64,000 bases of DNA, from the NCBI RefSeq assembly GCF_004792415.1, contig NZ_CP038853.1, forward strand, positions 3,596,001 through 3,660,000. The letters are read 5' to 3'. Each line of letters starts with the position of its first letter. Position 1 is the first letter of the stretch. The position numbers and the translations under genes were made by a program. The notes under the pieces are model-generated. The model was not told where the DNA came from. It was given only the letters and a program-made list of their open reading frames with translations, and did not search any database. The DNA comes from Pantoea vagans. Lineage in GTDB: Bacteria > Pseudomonadota > Gammaproteobacteria > Enterobacterales > Enterobacteriaceae. Shown here piece after piece: positions 28,262 to 37,725 of this stretch.

Positions 28262-30196
28262 TTATTTGTTGTACTGCTCTGACATGGTATTACCTGGATT
28301 TGGTGTACGTGGTTCATCAACCGGACGTGGCGCTTTTGGCGTACCGTTGCTGTCTGAGTTGCTGCCTGGATCTTCCCAGCCCGCTGGCGGACGCACTTCG
28401 CGGCGTGCCATCAGGTCGTCGATCTGTGGTGCATCGATGGTTTCATACTTCATCAGCGCATCTTTCATCGCGTGAAGGATGTCCATGTTCTCACCCAGAA
28501 TGCGACGAGCACGCTGGTAGTTACTGTCGATCAGGTGTTTAACTTCCTGGTCGATAATGCGGGCTGTTTCATCAGACATATGTTTCGCTTTCGCGACAGA
28601 ACGTCCAAGGAACACTTCACCCTCTTCTTCTGCATACAGCAACGGACCCAGTTTTTCAGAGAAGCCCCACTGCGTCACCATGTTACGTGCCAGATTCGTC
28701 GCGACTTTAATGTCGTTGGACGCGCCGGTAGAAACATGTTCAACACCGTAGATGATCTCTTCTGCCAGACGACCGCCGTACAGCGTTGAGATCTGGCTTT
28801 CCAGTTTCTGACGGCTGGCGCTAATCGCGTCGCCTTCAGGCAGGAAGAAGGTCACACCCAGCGCACGGCCACGCGGGATAATCGTGACTTTATGCACCGG
28901 ATCATGCTCTGGCACCAGGCGGCCAATAATGGCGTGGCCTGCTTCGTGATAGGCAGTGGATTCTTTCTGCGATTCCGTCATCACCATGGAGCGACGTTCC
29001 GCACCCATCATGATTTTGTCTTTCGCTTTCTCGAACTCAACCATCGACACCACACGCTTGTTTGAACGAGCGGCGAACAACGCTGCTTCGTTCACCAGGT
29101 TAGCCAGATCGGCACCTGAGAAGCCTGGCGTACCACGTGCAATGATTGCAGCATCAATGTCGGTTGCCAGTGGCACACGACGCATATGCACTTTCAGGAT
29201 CTGCTCACGACCACGTACGTCTGGCAGACCGACCACAACCTGACGGTCAAAGCGGCCTGGACGCAGCAGCGCAGGGTCCAGTACGTCAGGACGGTTAGTC
29301 GCGGCGATAACGATAATTCCTTCGTTACCTTCGAAACCATCCATCTCAACCAGCATCTGGTTCAGCGTCTGCTCACGTTCATCATGGCCACCGCCTAAAC
29401 CGGCGCCACGCTGACGACCGACGGCGTCAATCTCATCGATGAAGATGATGCACGGTGCGGCTTTCTTGGCCTGTTCGAACATGTCGCGCACACGGGATGC
29501 ACCGACACCGACAAACATTTCCACAAAGTCAGAACCGGAAATAGTGAAGAAAGGCACTTTGGCTTCACCGGCAATCGCTTTTGCCAGCAGGGTTTTACCG
29601 GTACCCGGCGGCCCCACCATCAGAACGCCTTTTGGAATTTTACCGCCCAGCTTCTGGAAACGGCTCGGCTCACGCAGATATTCCACCAGCTCAGCCACTT
29701 CATCTTTCGCTTCGTCACAACCCGCAACGTCGGCGAAAGTGGTTTTAATCTGGTCTTCTGTCAACATGCGGGCTTTGCTTTTGCCGAAGGACATCGCGCC
29801 CTTACCGCCGCCGCCCTGCATCTGACGCATAAAGAAGATCCACACACCGATCAGCAGCAGCATCGGGAACCACGAAATGAAGATGGAAGCCAGCAGGCTT
29901 GGCTCTTCCGGCGGTTCGCCAACCACTTTGACGTTTTTGGTCAAGAGGTTATCGAGCAACTTGGGATCGTTGACAGGAATGTAGGTGGTATATTTATTGC
30001 TGTCTTTTTTGACAACGTTAATTTCACGCCCGTTAATACGTGCCTCGCGGACCTGATCCTGGTTCACTTCCGACAGGAAGGTTGAATAATCAACCCGACG
30101 GCCATTCGACTCGCTGGGCCCAAAGCTCTGGAATACTGACATCAGCACGACCGCGATGACTAACCAGAGAATCAGGTTTTTCGCCATGTCACTCAA
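28262..30196 (-). CDS. ftsH: ATP-dependent zinc metalloprotease FtsH
   Basis: FtsH is the essential membrane-bound AAA+ protease that degrades LpxC, sigma-32 and unassembled membrane proteins. It has 644 residues: two membrane segments (about 5-25 and 98-120) around a periplasmic domain, an AAA module with GPPGTGKT and [11 protein letters not shown], the pore motif FVG, the SRH, the zinc site HEAGH near residue 415, and a Pro-rich tail ending MSEQYNK. It lies directly downstream of rlmE, as in E. coli. Confidence 0.99.
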   Translation of the reverse strand: MSDMAKNLILWLVIAVVLMSVFQSFGPSESNGRRVDYSTFLSEVNQDQVREARINGREINVVKKDSNKYTTYIPVNDPKLLDNLLTKNVKVVGEPPEEPSLLASIFISWFPMLLLIGVWIFFMRQMQGGGGKGAMSFGKSKARMLTEDQIKTTFADVAGCDEAKDEVAELVEYLREPSRFQKLGGKIPKGVLMVGPPGTGKTLLAKAIAGEAKVPFFTISGSDFVEMFVGVGASRVRDMFEQAKKAAPCIIFIDEIDAVGRQRGAGLGGGHDEREQTLNQMLVEMDGFEGNEGIIVIAATNRPDVLDPALLRPGRFDRQVVVGLPDVRGREQILKVHMRRVPLATDIDAAIIARGTPGFSGADLANLVNEAALFAARSNKRVVSMVEFEKAKDKIMMGAERRSMVMTESQKESTAYHEAGHAIIGRLVPEHDPVHKVTIIPRGRALGVTFFLPEGDAISASRQKLESQISTLYGGRLAEEIIYGVEHVSTGASNDIKVATNLARNMVTQWGFSEKLGPLLYAEEEGEVFLGRSVAKAKHMSDETARIIDQEVKHLIDSNYQRARRILGENMDILHAMKDALMKYETIDAPQIDDLMARREVRPPAGWEDPGSNSDSNGTPKAPRPVDEPRTPNPGNTMSEQYNK

Positions 30197-30300
30197 GGGA
30201 TTAACCTCATATTACATCGGTGTTAACAGATAGCGTAGGGTACTATAGTTCCTGCATACATGGAATCGCAGCAAAGCTGCGGACATCTCCAGCAATTTGG

Positions 30301-30930
30301 TTATAGTTTGCGCCCAGTCGCCACAATGTACACTTCACGTGAACGAGACCGTGAAGCGTCCGGCTTACGAATTTTTACTTTCGTAAACAGGGAGCGAATT
30401 TCCCGCAGGTATTCATCGAAGCCATCTCCCTGAAACACTTTCACTACGAAACTGCCGCCAGGTGCCAGAATATCCCGACACATCTCCAGCGCCAGCTCCA
30501 CTAAATACATCGACCGGGGAATATCTACGGCAGGTGTACCACTCATATTCGGCGCCATATCGGACATGACAACCTGAACTTTCTGATCGCCAACGCGCTC
30601 AAGCAGCGCATTGATCACCGATTCTTCACGAAAATCGCCCTGAAGGAAATCGACACCGACTATCGGATCCATTGGCAGGATATCACAGGCAATGATGCGC
30701 CCTTTATTCCCGATTTGCTGAACCACATACTGCGACCAGCCACCAGGTGCAGCACCCAGATCTACCACGGTCATGCCGGGTTTGAAAAGCTTGTCACCCT
30801 GTTGTATTTCATCAAGTTTAAACCAGGCGCGCGAGCGCAACCCTTTTTTCTGCGCCTGAAGCACATATTTATCGCTAAAGTGTTCCTGAAGCCAGCGGCT
30901 GGAGCTGGCCGAACGCTTTTTACCCGTCAT
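30301..30930 (-). CDS. rlmE: 23S rRNA (uridine2552-2'-O)-methyltransferase
   Basis: RlmE (RrmJ/FtsJ) methylates U2552 of 23S rRNA in the late 50S subunit. With the ATG at 30930 ([18 protein letters not shown]) it has 209 residues as in E. coli; the upstream extension is unconserved. Lys38 begins the K-D-K-E catalytic set, the SAM loop is [13 protein letters not shown] and the Asp is in [11 protein letters not shown]. It forms a unit with ftsH and diverges from yhbY. Confidence 0.98.
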   Translation of the reverse strand: MTGKKRSASSSRWLQEHFSDKYVLQAQKKGLRSRAWFKLDEIQQGDKLFKPGMTVVDLGAAPGGWSQYVVQQIGNKGRIIACDILPMDPIVGVDFLQGDFREESVINALLERVGDQKVQVVMSDMAPNMSGTPAVDIPRSMYLVELALEMCRDILAPGGSFVVKVFQGDGFDEYLREIRSLFTKVKIRKPDASRSRSREVYIVATGRKL

Positions 30931-31057
30931 AATAATTCCAGTTAAATCGTCATCGTAGCGATAAACCTGCACGCAATGGGTTGCGTCGATTTGGTGATAT
31001 ACCCGAGATGGCGGTAGAATGAACCGTTTTCAATCCCTGAGTAAGTAAAAAACTACG

Positions 31058-31351
31058 ATGAATCTAAGTACCAAACAAAAACAGCACCTCAAGGGCCTCG
31101 CCCATCCGCTCAAGCCAGTGGTTATGCTGGGTGGCAATGGCCTGACTGAAGGCGTGCTGGCCGAAATCGAGCAGGCTCTGTCGCATCACGAACTGATTAA
31201 GGTAAAAATCGCCTCTGAAGATCGTGAAACGAAACAGCTGATCGTCGAGGCTATCGTGCGTGAGACCGGTGCCAGCAACGTACAGGTGATCGGCAAAACG
31301 CTGGTGCTGTATCGCCCCTCTAAAGAGAGCAAAATTTCTCTGCCACGCTAA
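31058..31351 (+). CDS. yhbY: CRM-domain ribosome assembly factor YhbY
   Basis: A 97-residue CRM-domain RNA-binding protein associated with pre-50S particles. The signature GGNGLTEGV (GxxG loop, about residues 25-33) and LIKVKI segment are conserved. It diverges from rlmE by about 130 bp, with a terminator downstream shared with greA. Confidence 0.96.
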   Translation: MNLSTKQKQHLKGLAHPLKPVVMLGGNGLTEGVLAEIEQALSHHELIKVKIASEDRETKQLIVEAIVRETGASNVQVIGKTLVLYRPSKESKISLPR

Positions 31352-31386
31352 GTGGGCAAAGAAAGTGACATGCTCTTACCTCAGAT

Positions 31387-31410
31387 AAAAGGCCGCAATG
31401 CGGCCTTTTT
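31387..31410. terminator. Bidirectional terminator between yhbY and greA
   Basis: GGCCGC and GCGGCC form a stem with loop AAT, flanked by AAAA on the left and TTTTT on the right. It serves the convergent yhbY and greA. Confidence 0.88.
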
Positions 31411-31457
31411 CCTTTCTTTACATTGTGCTTAAACGCTTTTCAAAGCGTAGCAACATC

Positions 31458-31934
31458 TTAAAGGTATTCCACCTTCAGGATCTCATACTCAACGTCGCCG
31501 CCCGGGGTTTTTACGATAGCCACATCATCGGCCTCTTTACCCACCAGGCCGCGCGCCATTGGCGAATTGACCGAAATCAGATTTTGCTTAAAGTCCGCTT
31601 CGTCATCGCCCACGATGCGATACGTGGCTTCTTCGTCGGTCTCGACGTTCAGCACGGTCACCGTGGCACCGAAGATCACGCGGCCGGTTTTCGGCATCTG
31701 CGTGACATCGATAACCTGCGCATTGGAGAGTTTGGCTTCAATCTCCTGAATACGGCCTTCACAAAAGCCCTGCTCTTCACGCGCAGCGTGATATTCCGCG
31801 TTCTCTTTTAAATCGCCATGTTCGCGTGCATCAGCGATAGAGGCGATAATGCGCGGGCGCTTCACGGTTTTCAGCTCGTTCAGCTCTTCGCGCAATCTTT
31901 CAGCGCCTCTTAACGTCATCGGAATCTGATTCAT
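31458..31934 (-). CDS. greA: Transcription elongation factor GreA
   Basis: GreA rescues backtracked RNA polymerase by stimulating transcript cleavage. The 158-residue protein has an N-terminal coiled coil with the acidic tip residues Asp41 and Glu44 ([11 protein letters not shown]), the usual DGxxxEN-like motif, and a C-terminal FKBP-like domain ending LKVEYL. It lies between yhbY and dacB as in E. coli. Confidence 0.98.
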   Translation of the reverse strand: MNQIPMTLRGAERLREELNELKTVKRPRIIASIADAREHGDLKENAEYHAAREEQGFCEGRIQEIEAKLSNAQVIDVTQMPKTGRVIFGATVTVLNVETDEEATYRIVGDDEADFKQNLISVNSPMARGLVGKEADDVAIVKTPGGDVEYEILKVEYL

Positions 31935-31984
31935 TTAAGCTCCTCGCCCTCTTTCCTGTTTAACGATGTCATCCTGACCGGTGA

Positions 31985-32007
31985 CCGCAGAAAAAAGCGC
32001 TCTGCGG
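31985..32007 (-). promoter_or_regulatory. greA leader hairpin
   Basis: CCGCAGA (31985-31991) and TCTGCGG (32001-32007) form a perfect 7-bp stem about 50-70 bases upstream of greA. On the minus strand the loop is T-rich. E. coli greA has an attenuated leader (GraL); whether this hairpin is its counterpart is uncertain. Confidence 0.35.
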
Positions 32008-32183
32008 CGCATTAGCCCGTTTTTGCAAATAAAAGAATCCTGACCCGGAGATGCCTCCAGGCCAGAAAAGAGTTTTGCAATTTGATACGTATTTTACCCC
32101 AGAGTTCCCTGCGGGTCATCGTTTACTTTGCACCGCCCAGCGACGTAGTATTGACGCCCTCACCTGCCAGTTACCGCGAGATT

Positions 32184-33617
32184 ATGCGATTTTCACGACT
32201 TGTTACCGGATTAAGCTGCGCATTTATGCTGCAGGCACACGCAGCGCCAGTTGATGAATACATGCAGTACCTGCCAGATGGCGCCAATCTGGCGCTGATG
32301 GTTCAGAAAGTGGGTGCATCAACACCGATTATTGATTACCACGGCAAACAGATGGCCCTGCCCGCCAGTACCATGAAAGTGGTGACGGCGCTGGCGGCAC
32401 TACTGGAACTGGGTGGCGACTTCCGTTTTCAGACCACGTTTGAGACCCGGGGTGCCATTATTGATGGCACCCTGAACGGCGATTTAGTTGCACGTTTCGG
32501 CGGTGATCCGACCTTAAGCCGTCAGGATCTGCGCAACATGGTCGCGGCGATAAAGAAGCAGGGCATTAACCATATCAAAGGCAACCTGGTTATCGACACC
32601 TCGGTTTTTGCCAGTCATGACATGGCACCGGGCTGGCCGTGGAACGATATGACCCAGTGCTTCAGCGCCCCGCCGGGTGCCGCGATTGTGGATAAAAACT
32701 GCTTCTCGGTGTCGCTCTACAGCGCTAATACGCCGGGTGAAAATGCGTTTGTGCGCATCGCTTCCTATTATCCGGCGCATATGTACAGCCAGGTCCGCAC
32801 CATCGGCCGTAACAGCGGTGAAGGGCAATATTGTGAACTGGATGTGGTTCCGGGTGAGCTGAACCGTTACACCCTGACAGGCTGTATGCGCCAGCGTGCC
32901 GAACCGCTGCCGCTGGCCTTTGCGGTGCAGGATGGCGCGGCGTGGGCGGGTGAAATCCTGAAGGCAGAGCTGCGGTCATCAGAGATTGACTACAGTGGCC
33001 ATCTGGTACGCCAGACGCAGGTCACGGAGCCAGGTACCGTACTGGCATCGACCCAGTCTGCCCCGCTGCATACGCTGCTGCACACCATGCTGAAGAAGTC
33101 AGACAACATGATAGCCGACACGGTCTTCCGCACCATTGGTCATCACTACTTTAACGTGCCTGGTACCTTCCGCGCCGGACAGGATGCCGTCCGCCGTATC
33201 CTGAAAGCCAAAGCCAACGTCGATATGGGCAACAGCATTCAGGTCGATGGTTCCGGTCTGTCGCGCCACGATCTGATTTCGCCGCAAACCATGATGCAGG
33301 TGTTGCAGTTCATTGCGAAGAATGACAATACGCTGGATTATATTTCGATGCTGCCGCTGGCGGGTTATGACGGCACACTGCAGTATCGCGGCGGACTGCA
33401 TGAGGCGGGACTGGATGGCAAGGTCTCGGCGAAAACCGGTTCACTGCAGGGCGTCTATAATCTCGCGGGCTTTATTACCACGTCCAGTGGTGCACGTGTG
33501 GCCTTTGTTCAGTTCCTTTCCGGTTATGCCGTGCCGCCGGAAGATCAACGTACCCGCCGTATTCCACTGGTACGTTTTGAGAGCCGACTCTACCGCGATA
33601 TCAATCAGAACAACTGA
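32184..33617 (+). CDS. dacB: D-alanyl-D-alanine carboxypeptidase/endopeptidase (PBP4)
   Basis: PBP4 is a periplasmic class C low-molecular-mass penicillin-binding protein that trims peptidoglycan peptides and cuts cross-links. With the ATG at 32184 it has 477 residues as in E. coli, with a signal peptide cut after LQAHA (residue 20). The active-site motifs are Ser62-x-x-Lys65 (ASTMK), SDN (KKSDNM) and KTG (SAKTGSL). The extra upstream frame is unconserved. It is the left border of the enterobactin island. Confidence 0.97.
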   Translation: MRFSRLVTGLSCAFMLQAHAAPVDEYMQYLPDGANLALMVQKVGASTPIIDYHGKQMALPASTMKVVTALAALLELGGDFRFQTTFETRGAIIDGTLNGDLVARFGGDPTLSRQDLRNMVAAIKKQGINHIKGNLVIDTSVFASHDMAPGWPWNDMTQCFSAPPGAAIVDKNCFSVSLYSANTPGENAFVRIASYYPAHMYSQVRTIGRNSGEGQYCELDVVPGELNRYTLTGCMRQRAEPLPLAFAVQDGAAWAGEILKAELRSSEIDYSGHLVRQTQVTEPGTVLASTQSAPLHTLLHTMLKKSDNMIADTVFRTIGHHYFNVPGTFRAGQDAVRRILKAKANVDMGNSIQVDGSGLSRHDLISPQTMMQVLQFIAKNDNTLDYISMLPLAGYDGTLQYRGGLHEAGLDGKVSAKTGSLQGVYNLAGFITTSSGARVAFVQFLSGYAVPPEDQRTRRIPLVRFESRLYRDINQNN

Positions 33618-33633
33618 TAAAGCAGAGATAAAA

Positions 33634-33667
33634 AACGCAGCGGGCGATCACCCTGCTGCGTTTTTTT
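33634..33667. terminator. Terminator between dacB and fepA
   Basis: AACGCAGCGGG pairs with CCCTGCTGCGTT apart from one bulged T, followed by seven T on the plus strand and with an A-run on the left, so it can serve both convergent genes. Confidence 0.88.
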
Positions 33668-33680
33668 ATGGCTGAACCGA

Positions 33681-35945
33681 TCAGAAGCGGGTGTTCACGC
33701 TCATATAAAATGTGCGCCCCGATTCGTTAAAGGTATTGGCTCCCGCGCCGTAGAGGTAAGCGCCGGTGGTGGTATTGCCGGTGGTTTGCGCGTTGCCCTG
33801 CCGGAAATGACGCTTGTCGAACAGGTTGTCGATACCGACCGTGACGCTGGCATACTGATTAACATCATAGGTGCCGCTCATCCCCACCACCGAATAGGGG
33901 CTGACCTGATCGGTCGCGCTGCCGGTGACGGCGTTACCCTTATAGTCATACTTCTTCGGCACCTGTTTACCGTACCAGGTCAGGGTTGTCTGGAGAGACA
34001 GATCCTGCGTCGCCTGCCAGCTCAGCGTCGAATTGAGCGTATACGCCGGAATAATTGACAGACGATCGCCGGTCTCTTTATTTTTGCTTTGCAGCATATA
34101 CGTGAAGTTGTTGTTCCACGTTACGCTGTCGGAGAACGGGACGTTAACCGTACCTTCCAGCCCCTCAACCACCGCTTTTGGCACATTTTCCCATTTGTAG
34201 ATGTCGGTTTTGCCGTTAGACGCCGTGCCGGTGGGAGCCGTGCCTGCCTCAATCTTGTTCCGGTAGTCGTTGCGGAACCAGGTCAGACCCGTCTGATAGC
34301 CGTCGCGCTTCCATTCCAGTCCAATCTCTTTATTAATGCTGTTTTCCGCTTTCAGGTCATCATTACCCATCAGATAACAGGCACCGGTACTGGCTGCGCA
34401 GCCCTGACCATTGCTGTAAAGCAGGTAGTTCGGGTTGGTCTGGTAGAGGCTCGGCGCTTTATAAGCGCGCGCAATGCCCATTTTCAGGGTGACCTCATCG
34501 CCTAAGCCCTGAGAGAGGTTGAGCGACGGGCTCCAGTTATCGCCGACGATCGAATGGTGATCGAAGCGCAGGCCTGGCGTCAGCATGGTGCTATCGGTCA
34601 GCTCAATATTGTCTTCCGCAAACAGTGAGAAGATCTCCGCCTGCGAATAGGGAGAGCGTCCGGTGGAGGCGATACCCGGAATCGAGCCGTAGCTGGCGGC
34701 CTGCGTCGTCGAGGACGGATCCTTCATCCGCTGCTGATTCCATTCCGTGCCAAAGGTTGCGGTCTGATTCACCAGCCACTCAAACGGCACGCTGATCTCG
34801 CTGTGCAGCAACACATCATCCAGCTGGATGGTGTTGAAGTTGCTGTTGGAAAAGATACCTTCAGTGCCGCCCGCCAGCCCTTCATTCAGGCGCGAGTTGC
34901 GGGTGTTTTCATACTGCGCATAGGTATTGGTGCTGATGCCATTATCCCAGGCGCCGGTCCACTTAACCGAAAAGTTCTGCCGATAGAGCCGGTTGGTCTC
35001 GTCTCCATATTTGCTTTTCACAAGCGCGTTGGTATTGGTGTTCTGGGTGTCGCCAGCATAGAGGTTGCCCTGACGGCTGTAACCGGCCCCCACTTCCAGC
35101 GCCTGCATTGGTGCAAACGCCCAGCGCAGCAGGCCATGAACATCTTTATTGACTGAACCTTCCCGGCCCGCCGGATAGGATCCTGCATAACTGCCGGTGC
35201 GGTCAGCGGCGTGACCTTCATTAATGTCGTAAGCGTCGGCCTGCGTTTTTGCCAGACCGCCATAGAGCCGGAAACTGACATCATCGCCCAGCGGTCCTTC
35301 AAGACTGAAGTTGGTACGCCGCGTCGCGCCCTCCTCCTTGTGTTGCGGCACGTTGTAATAGGCGCTCCACGAGCCGTGCCACTGATTATCCATCTCTTTT
35401 TTGGTGATGATATTGACCACGCCACCCGCCGCACCATTGCCGTAGCGGGCCGCTGCCGGACCGCGGATGACGTCAATGCGGTCAATGATCTCTGGCGGAA
35501 CCCAGTTCGTGTCGCCGCGTGTGTCGCGCTCGCCACGCCAGCCAAGCCGCACGGAATTACGGCTGGTTACCGGCAGCCCATCGATCAGAATCAGGGTGTT
35601 TTCCGGTCCCATTCCACGGATATCGATCTGACGGTTGTTTCCGCGCTGGCCGCTGGTGGAGTTACCGGTCAGGTTGACACCTGGCATGGTACGGATGATT
35701 TCGGCAACATCGCGCGCAGGCGGATGTTTTTTGATTTCGTCGGCGGTAATCGTCGATACGCCAGGTGCCTGCAGCGTCTGCTCAGCGGCGGTGACCGTCA
35801 TGGTGCCGTCGTGGATCGTATCTGACGTGTTGTTGATCGCCGGGTCGCTGTGGGCTTCGGCAGCCACTGCGCCAGCAGAAATGAGAGAGGCAGTAAAACC
35901 CAGTTCAATCATAATGGCTAACGAAAGCCGGGATAACTTTTTCAT
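33681..35945 (-). CDS. fepA: TonB-dependent ferric-enterobactin receptor FepA
   Basis: FepA imports ferric enterobactin across the outer membrane using TonB energy. With the ATG at 35945 (AGGA eight bases upstream) it has 754 residues including a signal peptide ending AVAAEA. A TonB box (TMTVTAAEQ), a plug domain (about 55-190, with DIRGMGPENTLILIDGLPV and GNGAAGGVVNIITK) and a 22-strand barrel ending with the outer-membrane signature Phe (YMSVNTRF) are seen. It diverges from fes across a Fur-box region. In E. coli entD lies next to it; here dacB does. Confidence 0.96.
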   Translation of the reverse strand: MKKLSRLSLAIMIELGFTASLISAGAVAAEAHSDPAINNTSDTIHDGTMTVTAAEQTLQAPGVSTITADEIKKHPPARDVAEIIRTMPGVNLTGNSTSGQRGNNRQIDIRGMGPENTLILIDGLPVTSRNSVRLGWRGERDTRGDTNWVPPEIIDRIDVIRGPAAARYGNGAAGGVVNIITKKEMDNQWHGSWSAYYNVPQHKEEGATRRTNFSLEGPLGDDVSFRLYGGLAKTQADAYDINEGHAADRTGSYAGSYPAGREGSVNKDVHGLLRWAFAPMQALEVGAGYSRQGNLYAGDTQNTNTNALVKSKYGDETNRLYRQNFSVKWTGAWDNGISTNTYAQYENTRNSRLNEGLAGGTEGIFSNSNFNTIQLDDVLLHSEISVPFEWLVNQTATFGTEWNQQRMKDPSSTTQAASYGSIPGIASTGRSPYSQAEIFSLFAEDNIELTDSTMLTPGLRFDHHSIVGDNWSPSLNLSQGLGDEVTLKMGIARAYKAPSLYQTNPNYLLYSNGQGCAASTGACYLMGNDDLKAENSINKEIGLEWKRDGYQTGLTWFRNDYRNKIEAGTAPTGTASNGKTDIYKWENVPKAVVEGLEGTVNVPFSDSVTWNNNFTYMLQSKNKETGDRLSIIPAYTLNSTLSWQATQDLSLQTTLTWYGKQVPKKYDYKGNAVTGSATDQVSPYSVVGMSGTYDVNQYASVTVGIDNLFDKRHFRQGNAQTTGNTTTGAYLYGAGANTFNESGRTFYMSVNTRF

Positions 35946-36132
35946 TTTTCTGTTCCTGGAGTGCCAGCGAGCATGCCACTGCCGGCGTACCGGTAAAAAG
36001 GTCATAACCTTGCCTGCAACGCATTAACCCTCCCGCCACACCTGCTTCAGAACCGCGTTACGTCCGTCTGAAATCCGATGCGGCAGAGAGAATGCGCGCG
36101 CTCCCTGTCGAGCGGAAACACCCTATTGCAAA

Positions 36133-36147
36133 TGCAAATAATTATCA
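36133..36147. promoter_or_regulatory. Fur box between fepA and fes
   Basis: TGCAAATAATTATCA matches the 7-1-7 Fur consensus (TGATAAT-N-ATTATCA) at all but two positions. A further AT-rich half (CTATTATC) follows at 36151-36158. It lies midway in the 250-bp divergent gap, so iron-loaded Fur would repress both fepA and fes-ybdZ-entF. Confidence 0.75.
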
Positions 36148-36195
36148 ATACTATTATCTGTAACATGCATTACCCTAAGCAAGTGTGATTGAATC

Positions 36196-37407
36196 ATGGC
36201 GCGAATGGCGTGGTTAAACGAAGAGACCGGCAGCGAACGCTGGTGGCATCATCAGCAGCAACAGGGCATTCCCCTGATTGAACCCGGCGAAAAGGGGACC
36301 TGTCAGGTCACTTTTTTCTGGCGTGATCCGCAGGGTGACCCGCTGCACTCTGATACCCGGCGCGTCTGGATCAACATTACCGGTGTAACCGATCATCATC
36401 ACACAGCCTCACCTTCCTCCTTAACACCTGTTCCTGATACTGATGTCTGGTGGTGGCAAACCACCCTGCCCGCTGACTGGCGCGGCAGCTACTGCCTGAT
36501 CCCTGACAACCAGAAAGAGACGTTTACCGGGCAGGCTGATATGCATGCGCTGCGCCAGTGGTGGAGTCAGAAATTCAGGCACGCACAAAGCGATCCGCTC
36601 AATCCGCTGCGGAGCTGGTCGGCCGGGCGTGGCATGAGCGTCTCACCGCTGCATCTGCCGCTTGCGCCTGAGCAGCAGATATGGCGTGCAGTTGATGAAG
36701 GTCGCGCCACCACTCTTCCGCTGCAGCAGCATCTGTGGCGCAGCCAGCGGCTGGGCAATCAGCGTCAGGTCTGGCTTTATGTCACCGGCGAGGCAGATGC
36801 TGCCGATCGTCCGCTGGCACTGCTGCTGGATGGTCAGTTCTGGGCGCACAGCATGCCGGTTGCCGGTCCGCTTCAGGAACTCACTGCGGCAGGCGAATTG
36901 CCTCCTGCGGTCTATGTCATGATCGACATCATTGACCGCGAACACCGCACGCGTGAGCTGACCTGTAATCCCGATTTCTGGCTGGCGATTCAGCATGAGC
37001 TGTTACCACAAATTCAGCAGCGGGCACGGTTCCGGGCCGACAGCACGCTGGTAGCCGGACAGAGTTTTGGCGGCCTTTCTGCCGCTTACGCCACCCTGAC
37101 CTGGCCGGAAACCTTTGCGGGTGCCGTCAGTCTTTCCGGTTCGTTCTGGTGGCCCGCACGCGGCGACCCGAATGGCTGGCTGCCGCAGCAGTTACAGCAG
37201 GGTTTGCTGCAGGCGCCCTCACGGCGCTTTTATCTGGAGGCGGGACGGCGCGAACGCCTGATTCTGGCGGCAAACGCGCAGTTTCAGCGCGATCTGACGG
37301 TGGCAGGACATAAGGTCAGCTATCACCCGGTTGAAGGTGGTCACGATGCGCTGTGCTGGCGCGGCGGGCTGCTGGCAGGCCTCAAAGCTATGTGGCAATC
37401 GTCATAA
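36196..37407 (+). CDS. fes: Enterochelin esterase Fes
   Basis: Fes hydrolyses ferric enterobactin in the cytoplasm, releasing iron. The 403-residue protein has an N-terminal domain and a C-terminal alpha/beta hydrolase (esterase D-like) with the nucleophile Ser290 in AGQSFGGLSA and the His in EGGHDALCW. It opens the fes-ybdZ-entF unit, 96 bases before ybdZ, and diverges from fepA. Confidence 0.96.
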   Translation: MARMAWLNEETGSERWWHHQQQQGIPLIEPGEKGTCQVTFFWRDPQGDPLHSDTRRVWINITGVTDHHHTASPSSLTPVPDTDVWWWQTTLPADWRGSYCLIPDNQKETFTGQADMHALRQWWSQKFRHAQSDPLNPLRSWSAGRGMSVSPLHLPLAPEQQIWRAVDEGRATTLPLQQHLWRSQRLGNQRQVWLYVTGEADAADRPLALLLDGQFWAHSMPVAGPLQELTAAGELPPAVYVMIDIIDREHRTRELTCNPDFWLAIQHELLPQIQQRARFRADSTLVAGQSFGGLSAAYATLTWPETFAGAVSLSGSFWWPARGDPNGWLPQQLQQGLLQAPSRRFYLEAGRRERLILAANAQFQRDLTVAGHKVSYHPVEGGHDALCWRGGLLAGLKAMWQSS

Positions 37408-37503
37408 CCCGCTGAACTCCCGGCGCCTGTGCGCCATTAAAAGAAAAAGGATACGCAGGAGAGCGGCGTTAACGCGCCCGACGACTTCGGACAGGAGACC
37501 AAC

Positions 37504-37725
37504 ATGCAACAACGCAATCCTTTCGACGATCCCCAGCAGGATTGTCAGGTGCTGAAAAACGATCAGCAGCAGTACAGCTTATGGCCCGCCTTTTGTGCGG
37601 TTCCGCCAGGATGGCAGCCTGTTTATGGGCCCGAACCACAAGCCCGTTGCCTGAACTGGCTGAATGAAAACTGGCACGATATCCGTCCGGTTATGACGCA
37701 GGATAGTGGGAGCCGCAATGTCTGA
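37504..37725 (+). CDS. ybdZ: MbtH-like protein YbdZ
   Basis: A 73-residue MbtH-like protein, the small partner that stabilises and activates the adenylation domain of EntF. Hallmarks are NPFDD, YSLWPAFCAVPPGW and the CLNWLNENWHDIRPV tail with the invariant Trp residues. AGGAGACC precedes the ATG. Its stop overlaps the entF start by eight bases, implying coupled translation at similar levels. Confidence 0.96.
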   Translation: MQQRNPFDDPQQDCQVLKNDQQQYSLWPAFCAVPPGWQPVYGPEPQARCLNWLNENWHDIRPVMTQDSGSRNV

